A stretch of 64,000 nucleotides of DNA from Mesocentrotus franciscanus (taxonomy: Eukaryota; Echinodermata; Echinoidea; Camarodonta; Strongylocentrotidae): assembly GCA_037976565.1 (NCBI GenBank), contig CP137668.1, positions 37,362,430-37,426,429 of the forward strand, read 5' to 3'. The translations under genes were made by a program, and so were the position numbers. Shown here piece by piece: positions 63,101 through 63,599 of the stretch. Position 1 is the first letter of the stretch. Each line of letters begins with the position of its first letter. The notes below the pieces were generated by a model. The model was not told the DNA's origin. It was given only the letters and a program-made list of their open reading frames with translations, and did not search any database.

Positions 63101-63599
63101 ACCCTTCTCCTCTAAAGAATAAGATGTAGAATACATAACAGTGGAGATGTCAATTGAAAATGATGATGTGAAATGACAGACACTCTTATTGGTACATTTA
63201 TGTATATATATTTTTTTGTAATGGATGAATTAACTTTCTTTGTCTCTTTTTAAAATTGTGTTTTTTATTATTCTTGTTTTTTGTCTCAACATTTTACAGA
63301 TGAACCAGAGGCTCCCTACTCTCTTGCTGCATCTGACATCACGCCAACGTCCGCTACGCTGTCATGGTTACCACCAGACTCCGATGGAGGCAGTCCCATC
63401 CTGGGCTACACTCTGGAGACCAAGGACAGATTCAGCTCTCGCTGGACAAAAGTCAACAAGGATCTACTCCAGGATACCTCCTTTAAAGTCTCCAACCTCG
63501 AGGAGAACAATGAGTATACTTACCGCGTCATCGCCGAGAACAAGGCTGGCCCAAGCAAGCCAAGTAATGAATGCAAGTTTATTGCGAAACACCAGTTCG
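112..63599 (+). CDS. TTN: Titin/connectin-like giant muscle protein, internal part (39 exons, both ends outside window)
   Basis: One spliced gene fills the window. Exons were placed by AG/GT borders, open frame and matching phase; the phases agree from exon to exon across the whole window. Domain order is 2 Ig, one helical motif exon, two giant exons of PEVK-like repeats, a linker, 5 Ig, a second motif exon, acidic linkers, 8 Ig and 16 FN3. Known titins have this order from I-band to A-band: Ig and PEVK segments act as a molecular spring between Z-disc and thick filament, and FN3-rich segments bind myosin. No start codon, Z-disc repeats, kinase domain or stop codon is present. A projectin/twitchin-type protein is less likely, because those alternate FN3 and Ig and lack so large a spring. 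Titin family: confident. Strict orthology to vertebrate TTN: inferred. Confidence 0.8.
189..836 (+). other. Intron, nothing recognised
   Basis: AT-rich intron of 648 bases between the two halves of Ig domain 1. No repeat, RNA gene or extra exon was seen. Confidence 0.6.
837..1003 (+). CDS. TTN: Exon: second half of Ig domain 1
   Basis: Acceptor tttcag before 837, donor GTAGGC at 1004. It enters in phase 2 and leaves in phase 1. It reads EGQLLEPTPTQKQTYEAG and then has the conserved D-x-G-x-Y-x-C of the Ig F strand (DQGRYECMAV), ending QVTVK. Both disulphide cysteines of this Ig domain are present. Confidence 0.8.
1004..3244 (+). other. Intron, nothing recognised
   Basis: Intron of 2.2 kb. 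Several open frames of 60-90 codons occur on both strands, but they are AT-driven, with Phe/Ile/Tyr-rich translations and no domain pattern. I regard them as noise. Confidence 0.55.
3245..3310 (+). CDS. TTN: Exon: A strand of Ig domain 2
   Basis: Short 66-base exon, phase 1 to phase 1, acceptor tttcag and donor GTAAGT. It reads IVKPKPTKPSFSETTITIEV followed by TEG: a typical linker plus A/A' strand of a titin Ig domain, completed by the exon at 3924. The split at the EG position recurs in the Ig at 41228-42264. Confidence 0.75.
3311..3923 (+). other. Intron, nothing recognised
   Basis: AT-rich 613-base intron inside Ig domain 2. No structure was recognised. Confidence 0.55.
3924..4206 (+). 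CDS. TTN: Exon: main part of Ig domain 2
   Basis: Acceptor tatag, donor GTGAGT at 4207, phase 1 to phase 2. It reads GEDATFRFTIEGFPYPTLTW, with a DAGKYVCILTNPHGEA F/G region and a charged tail (VVKEKPKEEPEATQAKLK) leading into the helical motif exon. The B-strand cysteine is replaced by Phe; the F-strand cysteine is kept. The pattern resembles the Ig immediately before the second motif exon (41979-42264). Confidence 0.82.
4207..4807 (+). other. Intron with a GC-rich hairpin
   Basis: The intron holds a GC-richer patch around 4509-4690. Within it 4553-4568 (gtcggtctcatgggcc) pairs with about 4602-4619 (ggcccaagagactgac), giving a 16-base stem with two mismatches. It may be a remnant of a foldback transposon; no gene is seen. 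Confidence 0.45.
4808..5027 (+). CDS. TTN: Exon: single-copy helical motif, YEKVLRKHGIIDFK type
   Basis: Enters in phase 2 and leaves in phase 0 (donor GTTAGT). After a Pro/Glu/Lys start (PQPEEKKPEVVESKVDIEI) comes YELLKDEEPKNYEKVLRKHG, then IIDFKIIRKHIEMVKTTKAV, then a charged helix. The same core is repeated about 59 times in the next two exons, and recurs once at 42702-42876. From memory, vertebrate titin has one such element in its I-band (core YEKYARMYGITDFRGLL). The DFKIIR sequence sits where the second motif exon has DFRAIL. The function is not established by the sequence. Actin binding is a guess based on the DFRxxL motif of myosin light chain kinase. Confidence 0.82.
5028..7534 (+). 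other. Intron before repeat array 1
   Basis: A 2.5 kb phase-0 intron. It contains a degenerate (TTAG/TTTG)n microsatellite at about 5083-5141. An exon-like open segment at 7143-7261 has a fair acceptor and donor but the wrong entry phase, and is listed as rejected. Otherwise nothing was recognised. Confidence 0.55.
5083..5141. repeat. Tetranucleotide microsatellite (TTAG/GTTT-like)
   Basis: Run of ttagttagatagttagttag-type units passing into gttt/gtta units, directly visible and imperfect. It lies in the intron just after the first motif exon. Confidence 0.7.
7535..17839 (+). CDS. TTN: Giant exon 1: 28 full and 1 partial 119-residue PEVK-like/helical repeats
   Basis: Acceptor ttctctgcttacag before 7535, donor GTAAGT at 17840, phase 0 at both ends. 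After a short leader (DETDIEKTHQ) the exon is a head-to-tail array of a 357-base unit. Each unit starts VSLEIQMPEKKKPMTKEEQ, then has EEEEIYELLKNVEPVEYEKV, a core LRKKGIIQYKVIRQHIETV and a helix KRIAEEAVLAEMEE, and then about 65 residues rich in P, E, V, T and K (for example VVSEETAVTIVGVKPEEV). The last, partial unit from 17546 diverges after the core into an acidic tail ending AIFKLK. I infer an extensible I-band spring in which disordered PEVK-like linkers alternate with short helical modules. As printed, the frame is broken by 15 single-base losses near 8998, 9711, 10067, 10423, 10594, 11135, 11491, 11847, 12203, 13762, 13801, 13985, 15412, 15705 and 16124. Their total is a multiple of three, so both exon ends stay in register. 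I read them as sequence errors. Confidence 0.8.
7565..17839 (+). repeat. Tandem array 1, 357-bp unit, about 28.8 copies
   Basis: Unit starts (GTCTCC) are at 7565, 7922, 8279, 8636, 8993, 9349, 9706, 10062, 10418, 10773, 11130, 11486, 11842, 12198, 12554, 12911, 13268, 13625, 13980, 14336, 14693, 15050, 15407, 15762, 16119, 16475, 16832, 17189 and 17546. Spacing is 357, or 355-356 where bases are missing. Inner copies are near-identical; the first two and the last are the most different, as expected from unequal crossover or gene conversion. Confidence 0.95.
17840..20666 (+). other. Intron between the two repeat arrays
   Basis: A 2.8 kb phase-0 intron separating the two giant exons. It holds a run of ten G at about 18467-18476 and a 222-codon open frame on the minus strand at 19976-20644 (see that entry). 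No array-like coding remnant was seen in it. Confidence 0.6.
19976..20644 (-). other. 222-codon antisense open frame in intron, unrecognised
   Basis: An open frame beginning MKITLHGIMRASCFAREINK that ends shortly before the acceptor of giant exon 2 on the other strand. It is long for this AT-rich intron and the stretch is less A/T-biased than its surroundings. No known domain, signal peptide or transmembrane pattern was recognised. It has cysteine and histidine residues but no clear zinc-binding spacing. It could be chance, or a remnant of a mobile element or processed gene. I do not claim it is a gene. Confidence 0.2.
20667..32360 (+). CDS. TTN: Giant exon 2: about 30 copies of a 132-residue (some 110-residue) PEVK-like/helical repeat
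   Basis: Acceptor tttcag before 20667, donor GTAACT at 32361, phase 0 at both ends. After the leader KEKLPAEMEVSLEITTD the exon repeats a 396-base unit: FELLKDVQPEQYEKVLRKKG, IIQTKVIRKHIEMVETRKAE, then EFEVTLEKPTEAAPEEMV, ITIEPSKLEEAAPTEVEIQI, APKKPEEKEEKVEVKIMKKK and PEKKKPLTKEEKEAEEV. A 330-base variant lacks the 22-residue KEEKVEVKIMKKKPKEKEE-type block. Composition is dominated by E, K, P and V, as in titin PEVK spring segments, with one helical motif per unit. Later units (from about 29860) are more diverged (FTLLKDVEPEQYEKV), and the last (32235) reads FELLKDVEPKSYEKV. Small losses near 21682, 22203, 22296, 24868, 25828, 25853, 26052, 27836 and 30173 break the frame as printed. They total 12 bases, so the exon ends stay in register. 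They are probably sequence errors. Confidence 0.8.
20790..32360 (+). repeat. Tandem array 2, 396-bp unit with 330-bp variants, about 30 copies
   Basis: The CTTCTCAA core of successive units lies at 20973, 21369, 21764, 22154, 22481, 22811, 23207, 23603, 23933, 24329, 24725, 25119, 25515, 25909, 26303, 26699, 27095, 27491, 27886, 28282, 28678, 29068, 29464, 29860, 30255, 30651, 31047, 31443, 31839 and 32235. Short 330-class steps are at 22154-22481, 22481-22811 and 23603-23933. The unit shares its helical core and PEKKKP/TKEE segment with array 1, but the two arrays are clearly distinct families. Confidence 0.95.
32361..34030 (+). other. Intron after repeat array 2
   Basis: A 1.7 kb phase-0 intron. 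It contains a large foldback element (32773-33184) and a purine-rich low-complexity stretch at about 33548-33650 (gagaga/aaga). No further exon was recognised. Confidence 0.55.
32773..33184. mobile_element. Foldback (MITE-like) element, about 410 bp with about 150-bp imperfect inverted arms
   Basis: The left arm (aaacggtttaagtttcatca, ending in tatgtatcacataggct and gcgaaatagcgag) is matched in reverse complement by the right arm (gcctcgctaattcgcat, agcctaagtgatacata, ending gatgaaactttcaccgtttt). The centre, about 32930-33050, is unpaired and contains C9/A9 runs. No transposase is encoded; it is a non-autonomous DNA element or hairpin repeat. Confidence 0.7.
34031..34187 (+). CDS. TTN: Exon: short Pro/Ala/Val/Glu linker after the arrays
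   Basis: Acceptor gtttag, donor GTAGGT at 34188, phase 0 to phase 1. It reads QLASQEVEAEVTLRVPEEVP and continues with APVEAAPVKAVPEKKLKPG. It is low-complexity and lacks the helical motif. It shifts the intron phase from 0, as in the arrays, to 1, used by the following Ig exons. It probably continues the disordered spring. Confidence 0.72.
34188..35049 (+). other. Intron with one MITE-like element
   Basis: An 862-base intron, about half of it an element with imperfect terminal inverted repeats at 34490-34955. Nothing else was recognised. Confidence 0.55.
34490..34955. mobile_element. MITE-like element with imperfect terminal inverted repeats
   Basis: The left end taaattgtgacccggcacca, followed by caaaaccatc, matches the reverse complement of the right end, which reads gatggtttagtagtgtctgg, then tcaaattta. 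About 30 bases pair with several mismatches and one gap. The element is 466 bases long and has no coding capacity. Confidence 0.55.
35050..35313 (+). CDS. TTN: Exon: Ig domain 3
   Basis: One Ig I-set domain on one exon, phase 1 to 1, donor GTAAGT. It reads EEWKFTEDLKPAKGFKGETC, then ELVCEV, VEWVKHGKVLKPSDKYEM and DGARYTCQLPKTKTGASLDV. Both disulphide cysteines and the core Trp are present. The ...SDKYE...DGTKRILVIKD pattern is typical of titin I-band Igs. Confidence 0.87.
35314..36551 (+). other. Intron with a 5'-truncated LINE
   Basis: A 1.2 kb intron in which about 35510-36042 is the 3' end of a non-LTR retrotransposon (separate entry). The remaining AT-rich sequence shows nothing else. 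Confidence 0.55.
35510..36042 (+). mobile_element. 5'-truncated LINE (non-LTR retrotransposon) 3' end
   Basis: The open frame at 35483-35836 contains CLKCNCTENYYHLFYDC, a C-x2-C-x7-H-x4-C zinc knuckle like the one at the C-terminus of many LINE ORF2 proteins. It ends in a stop at 35834-35836, followed by an A/T-rich 3' UTR and a short A8 tail at 36035-36042. The reverse transcriptase and endonuclease are missing. The left border is uncertain and I found no clear target-site duplication. Confidence 0.6.
36552..36818 (+). CDS. TTN: Exon: Ig domain 4
   Basis: Phase 1 to 1, acceptor cttcag, donor GTAAGT. It reads IPVKVVGDLKPLTITERETA, then ELTCEV, VTWLKDGEPI and DAAEYTCQLPRSSS. A complete I-set Ig with both cysteines and the Trp. 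Confidence 0.87.
36819..37359 (+). other. Intron, nothing recognised
   Basis: A 541-base AT-rich intron without recognisable features. Confidence 0.5.
37360..37626 (+). CDS. TTN: Exon: Ig domain 5
   Basis: Phase 1 to 1, acceptor ctccag, donor GTGACA. It reads EMPLEVLSPLTKLFANLTSD, then FECEV, VIWLKGDKEVVPSDKYKI and DESEYTCVLRDKRTTADLLL. A complete I-set Ig with both cysteines. Confidence 0.85.
37908..38114. mobile_element. MITE-like element, 207 bp, 15-bp perfect terminal inverted repeats
   Basis: ctgatttatgaagcg at 37908-37922 is exactly repeated as its reverse complement, cgcttcataaatcag, at 38100-38114. Homology continues weakly inward. No coding potential. Confidence 0.65.
38384..38610. 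mobile_element. MITE-like element, 227 bp, 17-bp terminal inverted repeats
   Basis: aaagtgtatcaatcacc (38384-38400) pairs with ggtgattggtacacttt (38594-38610) with one mismatch. The interior is AT-rich and non-coding. Confidence 0.6.
38857..39060. mobile_element. MITE-like element, about 205 bp, 17-bp terminal inverted repeats
   Basis: gttcagatatgacgcgg at 38861-38877 pairs with ccgcggcatatctgaac ending at 39054, with one mismatch, and weaker pairing continues outward and inward. Non-coding. Confidence 0.6.
39842..39990 (-). mobile_element. MITE, copy 1 of the family at 45975-46135, inverted and degraded
   Basis: ggtccgtactctattaattc at the left, aagacctcagactaacc inside and aagcccagcttcgggttta near the right match, in reverse complement, the element at 45975-46135. 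The terminal repeats are decayed (right end tagaattc instead of tagaatac). I call its strand minus relative to copy 2. Confidence 0.65.
40925..41083. mobile_element. Palindromic MITE-like element, 159 bp, 13-bp perfect terminal inverted repeats
   Basis: tacagtcaaacct (40925-40937) and aggtttgactgta (41071-41083) are exact reverse complements. Pairing extends inward through ttagtgaccacc versus gggcggtcgcttta, and the centre holds two direct ctacaaagaccac copies. Elements with this CAGTCAAACCT end are, as I recall, common in marine invertebrate genomes. Confidence 0.7.
41228..41551 (+). CDS. TTN: Exon: Ig domain 6 plus first strand of Ig domain 7
   Basis: 324 bases, phase 1 to 1, acceptor catag, donor GTGAGA. 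It reads ETIKITKPPGDEDSRERQTV, then KFVCEL, VKWKKGGQVV and DAGKYSVLVDNIEM: an Ig with the B-strand Cys but Val in place of the F-strand Cys. It continues with ALKPPIFTTKPKAVDTQEG, the A strand of the next Ig, cut at the same EG position as the exon at 3245. Confidence 0.82.
41552..41978 (+). other. Intron, nothing recognised
   Basis: A 427-base intron with two A-rich runs near 41660 and 41685. Nothing else was seen. Confidence 0.5.
41979..42264 (+). CDS. TTN: Exon: main part of Ig domain 7
   Basis: Acceptor ttccag, donor GTAAGA, phase 1 to 2. It reads GMSAIFRYVVAGFPVPEIKF, then TKDWKEITPENSDV, EVTPMDAGKYLVIAKNESGE and PRPPEELMKRKMSLRA. Both disulphide cysteines are missing. It is followed, after a phase-2 intron, by a motif exon, exactly as in 3924-4206. 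Confidence 0.83.
42265..42701 (+). other. Intron, nothing recognised
   Basis: A 437-base phase-2 intron between Ig 7 and the second motif exon. Confidence 0.5.
42702..42876 (+). CDS. TTN: Exon: second single-copy helical motif, with intact DFRxxL
   Basis: Phase 2 to phase 0, the same as the exon at 4808. It reads EEEEIDIEEILKDVQPKDYE, then TVLRERGIYDFRAILKQLQA and MKKRAVQPE. DFRAIL (42817-42834) fits DFRxxL, the actin-binding motif described in vertebrate myosin light chain kinase. The downstream donor (GTTTGA) is weak, but the phase fits the next exon. It is the closest relative in the window of the array motif that keeps the DFR residues. Confidence 0.78.
42877..43326 (+). other. Intron, nothing recognised
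   Basis: A 450-base phase-0 intron after the second motif exon. Confidence 0.5.
43327..43447 (+). CDS. TTN: Exon: acidic unique linker A
   Basis: Acceptor ttacag, donor GTAAGT, phase 0 to 1. It reads ELDTLMEEPEIPEQLESLEL, then AAFEMAESPKVMGRAKPEET. It is Glu-rich and amphipathic, with no known domain. Its place after a motif exon and before more Ig domains recalls the unique sequence that follows the corresponding element in vertebrate titin. Confidence 0.68.
43448..44933 (+). other. Intron, nothing recognised
   Basis: A 1.5 kb AT-rich intron. No mobile element, RNA gene or extra exon was recognised. Confidence 0.5.
44934..45233 (+). CDS. TTN: Exon: acidic unique linker B
   Basis: A 300-base exon, phase 1 to 1, acceptor ttaccag, donor GTATTG. 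It reads ERLAQAEMFRSLLDIASKLS, then a Glu-rich stretch (KPQEEEKEEPIQTEPEEVTE) and QTTQQMANFETFIAEGEG. No Ig or FN3 fold. The exon length is like the Ig exons, but the residues are not. Probably a disordered or helical spacer. Confidence 0.65.
45234..46673 (+). other. Intron with a MITE
   Basis: A 1.4 kb intron with a clear terminal-inverted-repeat element at 45975-46135. The rest is AT-rich and unremarkable. Confidence 0.55.
45975..46135 (+). mobile_element. MITE, 161 bp, 14-bp perfect terminal inverted repeats (copy 2)
   Basis: aggcccgtattcta (45975-45988) and tagaatacgggcct (46122-46135) are exact reverse complements. The interior (acccgacgctgggcttcggc, tagtctgaggtctta) is shared with the inverted copy at 39842-39990. 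Non-coding, so it would depend on a transposase elsewhere. Confidence 0.8.
46674..46931 (+). CDS. TTN: Exon: Ig domain 8
   Basis: Phase 1 to 1, acceptor aaacag. It reads DLTPMDDAKVPEKIAAKFEC, then IVWMKDGQVITPDDKFQV and DSGQYTIKIGDKTQTADLKV. I-set Ig; the F-strand Cys is replaced by Ile. The donor GTGGAT is weak but keeps the phase. Confidence 0.82.
47128..47177. repeat. Perfect 12-bp inverted repeat (hairpin)
   Basis: cattgcttcctg at 47128-47139 and caggaagcaatg at 47166-47177 are exact reverse complements with a 26-base loop. Its meaning is unknown; it could be the end of a decayed foldback element. Confidence 0.6.
48610..48760. repeat. Degenerate minisatellite, three units of about 50 bp
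   Basis: Units begin ttcctactattcatg (48610), ttccttctattcaaa (48660) and ttccaactattcaag (48711), and each contains agtgcxatgt and aattcatgc-like text. Directly visible; intronic. Confidence 0.6.
48948..49211 (+). CDS. TTN: Exon: Ig domain 9
   Basis: Phase 1 to 1, acceptor accacag, donor GTAACT. It reads AAEFVKPLNNTSAAEYDETI, then ILECEL, CQWYKDDKLITVGPKVEV and DTGNFRCVVGDKESSATLDV. Complete I-set Ig with both cysteines. Confidence 0.86.
49212..49714 (+). other. Intron, nothing recognised
   Basis: A 503-base intron between single-domain Ig exons. Confidence 0.5.
49715..49990 (+). CDS. TTN: Exon: Ig domain 10
   Basis: Phase 1 to 1, acceptor ttttag. It reads ASEIMKPLAEVTAPEFAETA, then VLECEV, ATWLKDGQPITPEELTSK, KYEVVSDGRKRRLIIHDVV and FTCKVGDNQTVANVNV. 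Both cysteines are present. The C-C' loop is slightly longer than in the neighbouring Igs. Confidence 0.87.
49991..50441 (+). other. Intron with a 98-bp tandem duplication
   Basis: A 451-base intron, nearly half of it made by the duplication at about 50164-50371. Confidence 0.55.
50164..50371. repeat. Tandem duplication, two units of 98 bp
   Basis: tatcatgaaagattcatgct starts at 50174 and again at 50272. The two units (through ttcaaatgatgtgaataaga and attccggcactta) differ at only a few positions, and a third partial start follows. Confidence 0.85.
50442..50702 (+). CDS. TTN: Exon: Ig domain 11
   Basis: Phase 1 to 1, acceptor aacacag, donor GTAAGT. It reads VPSITKPLEDTTTPLEATVV, then LECEV, VKWMKNGKEITKMPKYLM and DEGDYTCVVGDESTVAVLAV. 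Both cysteines and the Trp are present. Confidence 0.87.
50703..51129 (+). other. Intron, nothing recognised
   Basis: A 427-base intron. Confidence 0.5.
51130..51399 (+). CDS. TTN: Exon: Ig domain 12
   Basis: Phase 1 to 1, acceptor tctag. It reads PAPIEFLSEIQSVQAIEDEP, then AVFTCEI, VTWLKNEEEIKPDDEKYEF and FTCKTKDKTSSASLTVTG. Complete I-set Ig. Confidence 0.87.
51400..52006 (+). other. Intron, nothing recognised
   Basis: A 607-base intron, pyrimidine-rich near its 3' end (cctcttcccaacc, cacctcctctcct), as expected before an acceptor. Confidence 0.5.
52007..52279 (+). CDS. TTN: Exon: Ig domain 13
   Basis: Phase 1 to 1, acceptor gatag. It reads ERIPTISHTLKDVKIEEGSN, then VVFECET, VVWLRKGKTIVEDKSKFV and DAGEFSCRIGVHETIAELIV. 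Complete I-set Ig with both cysteines. Confidence 0.87.
52280..53203 (+). other. Intron, nothing recognised
   Basis: A 924-base intron without recognised features. Confidence 0.5.
53204..53473 (+). CDS. TTN: Exon: Ig domain 14, lacking both conserved cysteines
   Basis: Phase 1 to 1, acceptor ttacag, donor GTAAGT. It reads EKPVEFLAPLPKEQSAIPGD, then ITFEVEL, VFWLKDGKKIKPGDNVKI and DDAVYSFNAGDQKCECNLNV. Val and Phe replace the two disulphide cysteines; a CxC appears in the G strand instead. The core Trp is kept. Confidence 0.85.
53474..53868 (+). other. Intron, nothing recognised
   Basis: A 395-base intron. Confidence 0.5.
53869..54162 (+). CDS. TTN: Exon: Ig domain 15, A-band type, at the Ig/FN3 boundary
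   Basis: Phase 1 to 1, acceptor ctacag, donor GTAAGA. It reads APPKINVDPKLTNISVKAGT, then IEATVTGSPAAVTTWSKGD and RSDLGTYTLTAANDLGTDTA. The VKAGT start, the G-x-P turn and an absence of cysteines are typical of Igs next to FN3 domains in the titin A-band. It is the last Ig seen in the window. Confidence 0.87.
54163..55052 (+). other. Introns around the first FN3 exon
   Basis: The non-coding parts are 54163-54465 and 54763-55052. The second contains an (ATT)n microsatellite at about 54879-54895, then a GC-richer patch at 54905-55005 (cctgggaggcg ... cctcccgg, acctg ... caggt) that could fold. Otherwise empty. Confidence 0.45.
54466..54762 (+). CDS. TTN: Exon: FN3 domain 1
   Basis: One fibronectin type III domain, phase 1 to 1. 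It reads DKPQPPTTLSITETTPESVT, then LVWTAPEDDGGSPVIDYVIE, KLMEGNEYLFRVSATNEFGT and AKYQFG. The W-P-DDGG-Y-E and Y-x-F-R-V-x-A-x-N motifs are those of titin-type FN3 domains. Confidence 0.88.
55053..55355 (+). CDS. TTN: Exon: FN3 domain 2
   Basis: Phase 1 to 1, acceptor tccag. It reads DVPHAPGKPETSDVIQTEMT, then LTWTSPDFNGGSEITGYIIE, LIEGTSYEFRVYAINKAGTS and KAPYG. Full-length FN3. Confidence 0.88.
55356..55787 (+). other. Intron, nothing recognised
   Basis: A 432-base intron. Confidence 0.5.
55788..56090 (+). CDS. TTN: Exon: FN3 domain 3 (type A of a three-domain super-repeat)
   Basis: Phase 1 to 1, acceptor tatag, donor GTGAGT. It reads DVPGPPAQPTCENVNKTTIT, then VSWTPPEDDGGSPVTGYVIE, YQFRVSAENAAGVGKPSHTS and KLPFG. 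Its closest relative in the window is FN3 domain 6, three exons downstream. Confidence 0.88.
56387..56689 (+). CDS. TTN: Exon: FN3 domain 4 (type B of the super-repeat)
   Basis: Phase 1 to 1, acceptor cgtag, donor GTAAGT. It reads DAPGAPGKPQVTEYNITKIT, then ITWTPPESDGGSPLTGYMVE, YQFRVIAENLAGPGPASEPS and KLPFG. Nearly the same as FN3 domain 7. Confidence 0.88.
56991..57290 (+). CDS. TTN: Exon: FN3 domain 5 (type C of the super-repeat)
   Basis: Phase 1 to 1, acceptor ctcag. It reads DVPSAPGKPDITSADKTEME, then LTWTIPESDGGSPITGYTIE, YQFRVAAINLAGTGPFSEPS and KAPYG. Nearly the same as FN3 domain 8. The flanking introns (56091-56386, 56690-56990) show nothing. Confidence 0.88.
57475..57777 (+). CDS. 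TTN: Exon: FN3 domain 6 (type A, second copy)
   Basis: Phase 1 to 1, acceptor tatag, donor GTAAGT. It reads DVPGPPSKPTTENINKTTIT, then VTWIPPENDGGSPVTGYIVE, YQFRVSAENAAGVGQPSPPS and KLPFG. Confidence 0.88.
57778..58087 (+). other. Intron, nothing recognised
   Basis: A 310-base AT-rich intron. Confidence 0.5.
58088..58390 (+). CDS. TTN: Exon: FN3 domain 7 (type B, second copy)
   Basis: Phase 1 to 1, acceptor cccag. It reads DAPGAPGKPQVTKYNITKMT, then ITWTPPESDGGSPVTGYVVE, YQFRVIAENLAGPGPASEPS and KLPFG. Confidence 0.88.
58391..58697 (+). other. Intron, nothing recognised
   Basis: A 307-base intron. It is not obviously similar to the intron at the same place in the first super-repeat, so the duplication is not very recent. 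Confidence 0.45.
58698..58997 (+). CDS. TTN: Exon: FN3 domain 8 (type C, second copy)
   Basis: Phase 1 to 1, acceptor tttag, donor GTAAGG. It reads DAPSAPGKPEVTSADKTQME, then LTWTLPDSDGGSPITGYIIQ, YEFRVAAVNLAGTGPFSEPS and KAPYG. Confidence 0.88.
59276..59578 (+). CDS. TTN: Exon: FN3 domain 9
   Basis: Phase 1 to 1, acceptor tgtag, donor GTAAGT. It reads DVPGPPGKPTILEVDSTSMT, then ITWTPPEHDGGSPVTGYVVE, YQFRVSAENKGGVGKPSEPS and KPPYG. Confidence 0.88.
59579..59922 (+). other. Intron, nothing recognised
   Basis: A 344-base intron. The slightly shorter intron before it (58998-59275) is also empty. Confidence 0.5.
59923..60228 (+). CDS. TTN: Exon: FN3 domain 10
   Basis: Phase 1 to 1, acceptor tccag. 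It reads DVPGPPGIPDISDVDKNHMT, then LTWTPPTDDGGAEILGYIVE, LTEGTSYMFRVSAENAAGVG and KPPYG. The longest of the single FN3 exons (306 bases). Confidence 0.88.
60229..60568 (+). other. Intron, nothing recognised
   Basis: A 340-base AT-rich intron. Confidence 0.5.
60569..60871 (+). CDS. TTN: Exon: FN3 domain 11
   Basis: Phase 1 to 1, acceptor ttcag, donor GTGAGA. It reads DEPGPPPPPTPTHVDRTSIH, then LTWSPPDDDGGSEVTGYIIE, YDFRVSAVNKAGVGPPSLPS and KLPFG. The proline-rich linker at the start (PGPPPPPTP) is unusual among its neighbours. Confidence 0.88.
61094..61396 (+). CDS. TTN: Exon: FN3 domain 12
   Basis: Phase 1 to 1, acceptor ttcag. It reads DVPGAPSTPVPSDITETSVH, then LEWSPPSNNGGAEITEYIIE, YQFRVIAVNPAGPGSPSDAC and KPPYG. 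NNGG replaces the more common DDGG/SDGG turn. Confidence 0.87.
61661..61960 (+). CDS. TTN: Exon: FN3 domain 13
   Basis: Phase 1 to 1, acceptor tacag, donor GTGAGT. It reads DVPDAPGTPAPSDLSPTSVT, then LTWTPPASDGGSPITGYTVE, YQFRVIAENKAGQSKPSQEL and KYPFG. Confidence 0.88.
61961..62453 (+). other. Intron mostly filled by a SINE
   Basis: A 493-base intron. About 62068-62397 is a tRNA-derived SINE in minus orientation (separate entry). Only about 56 bases, including the polypyrimidine tract, lie between the SINE and the next exon. Confidence 0.6.
62068..62397 (-). mobile_element. tRNA-derived SINE
   Basis: Read on the minus strand it starts near 62397 with a tRNA-like head. TGGTCTAGTGGATAT (62374-62388) matches a pol III A box and GGTTCGAGTCCCG (62332-62344) matches a B box. 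The body runs left to an AT-rich tail near 62068, through a tagcgctt/gcgcttta-containing tail domain. The acceptor stem does not pair well, so it is a SINE and not a tRNA gene. Confidence 0.8.
62454..63041 (+). CDS. TTN: Exon: FN3 domains 14 and 15 on one exon
   Basis: A 588-base exon, phase 1 to 1, acceptor tacag, donor GTAAGT. Domain 14 reads ETPQAPAIDKVTRESPTSAT, then VKWAPPKSDGGSEITGYVLE and VEFRVSAVNKAGTGKPSQVA. It continues without an intron into domain 15: GAPDAPEVSNIDKTSATVTW, then VPSSDGGSTITGYTIEQREK and YEFRVITENKVGPGEPSSPS. All other FN3 domains here have one exon each, so an intron was probably lost between them. Confidence 0.88.
63042..63299 (+). other. Intron, nothing recognised
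   Basis: A 258-base AT-rich intron. Confidence 0.5.
63300..63599 (+). CDS. TTN: Exon: FN3 domain 16
   Basis: Phase 1 to 1, acceptor ttacag, donor GTGAGT. It reads DEPEAPYSLAASDITPTSAT, then LSWLPPDSDGGSPILGYTLE, YTYRVIAENKAGPSKPSNEC and KHQFG. The phase-1 end shows that coding continues on an exon beyond the window. Confidence 0.88.
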
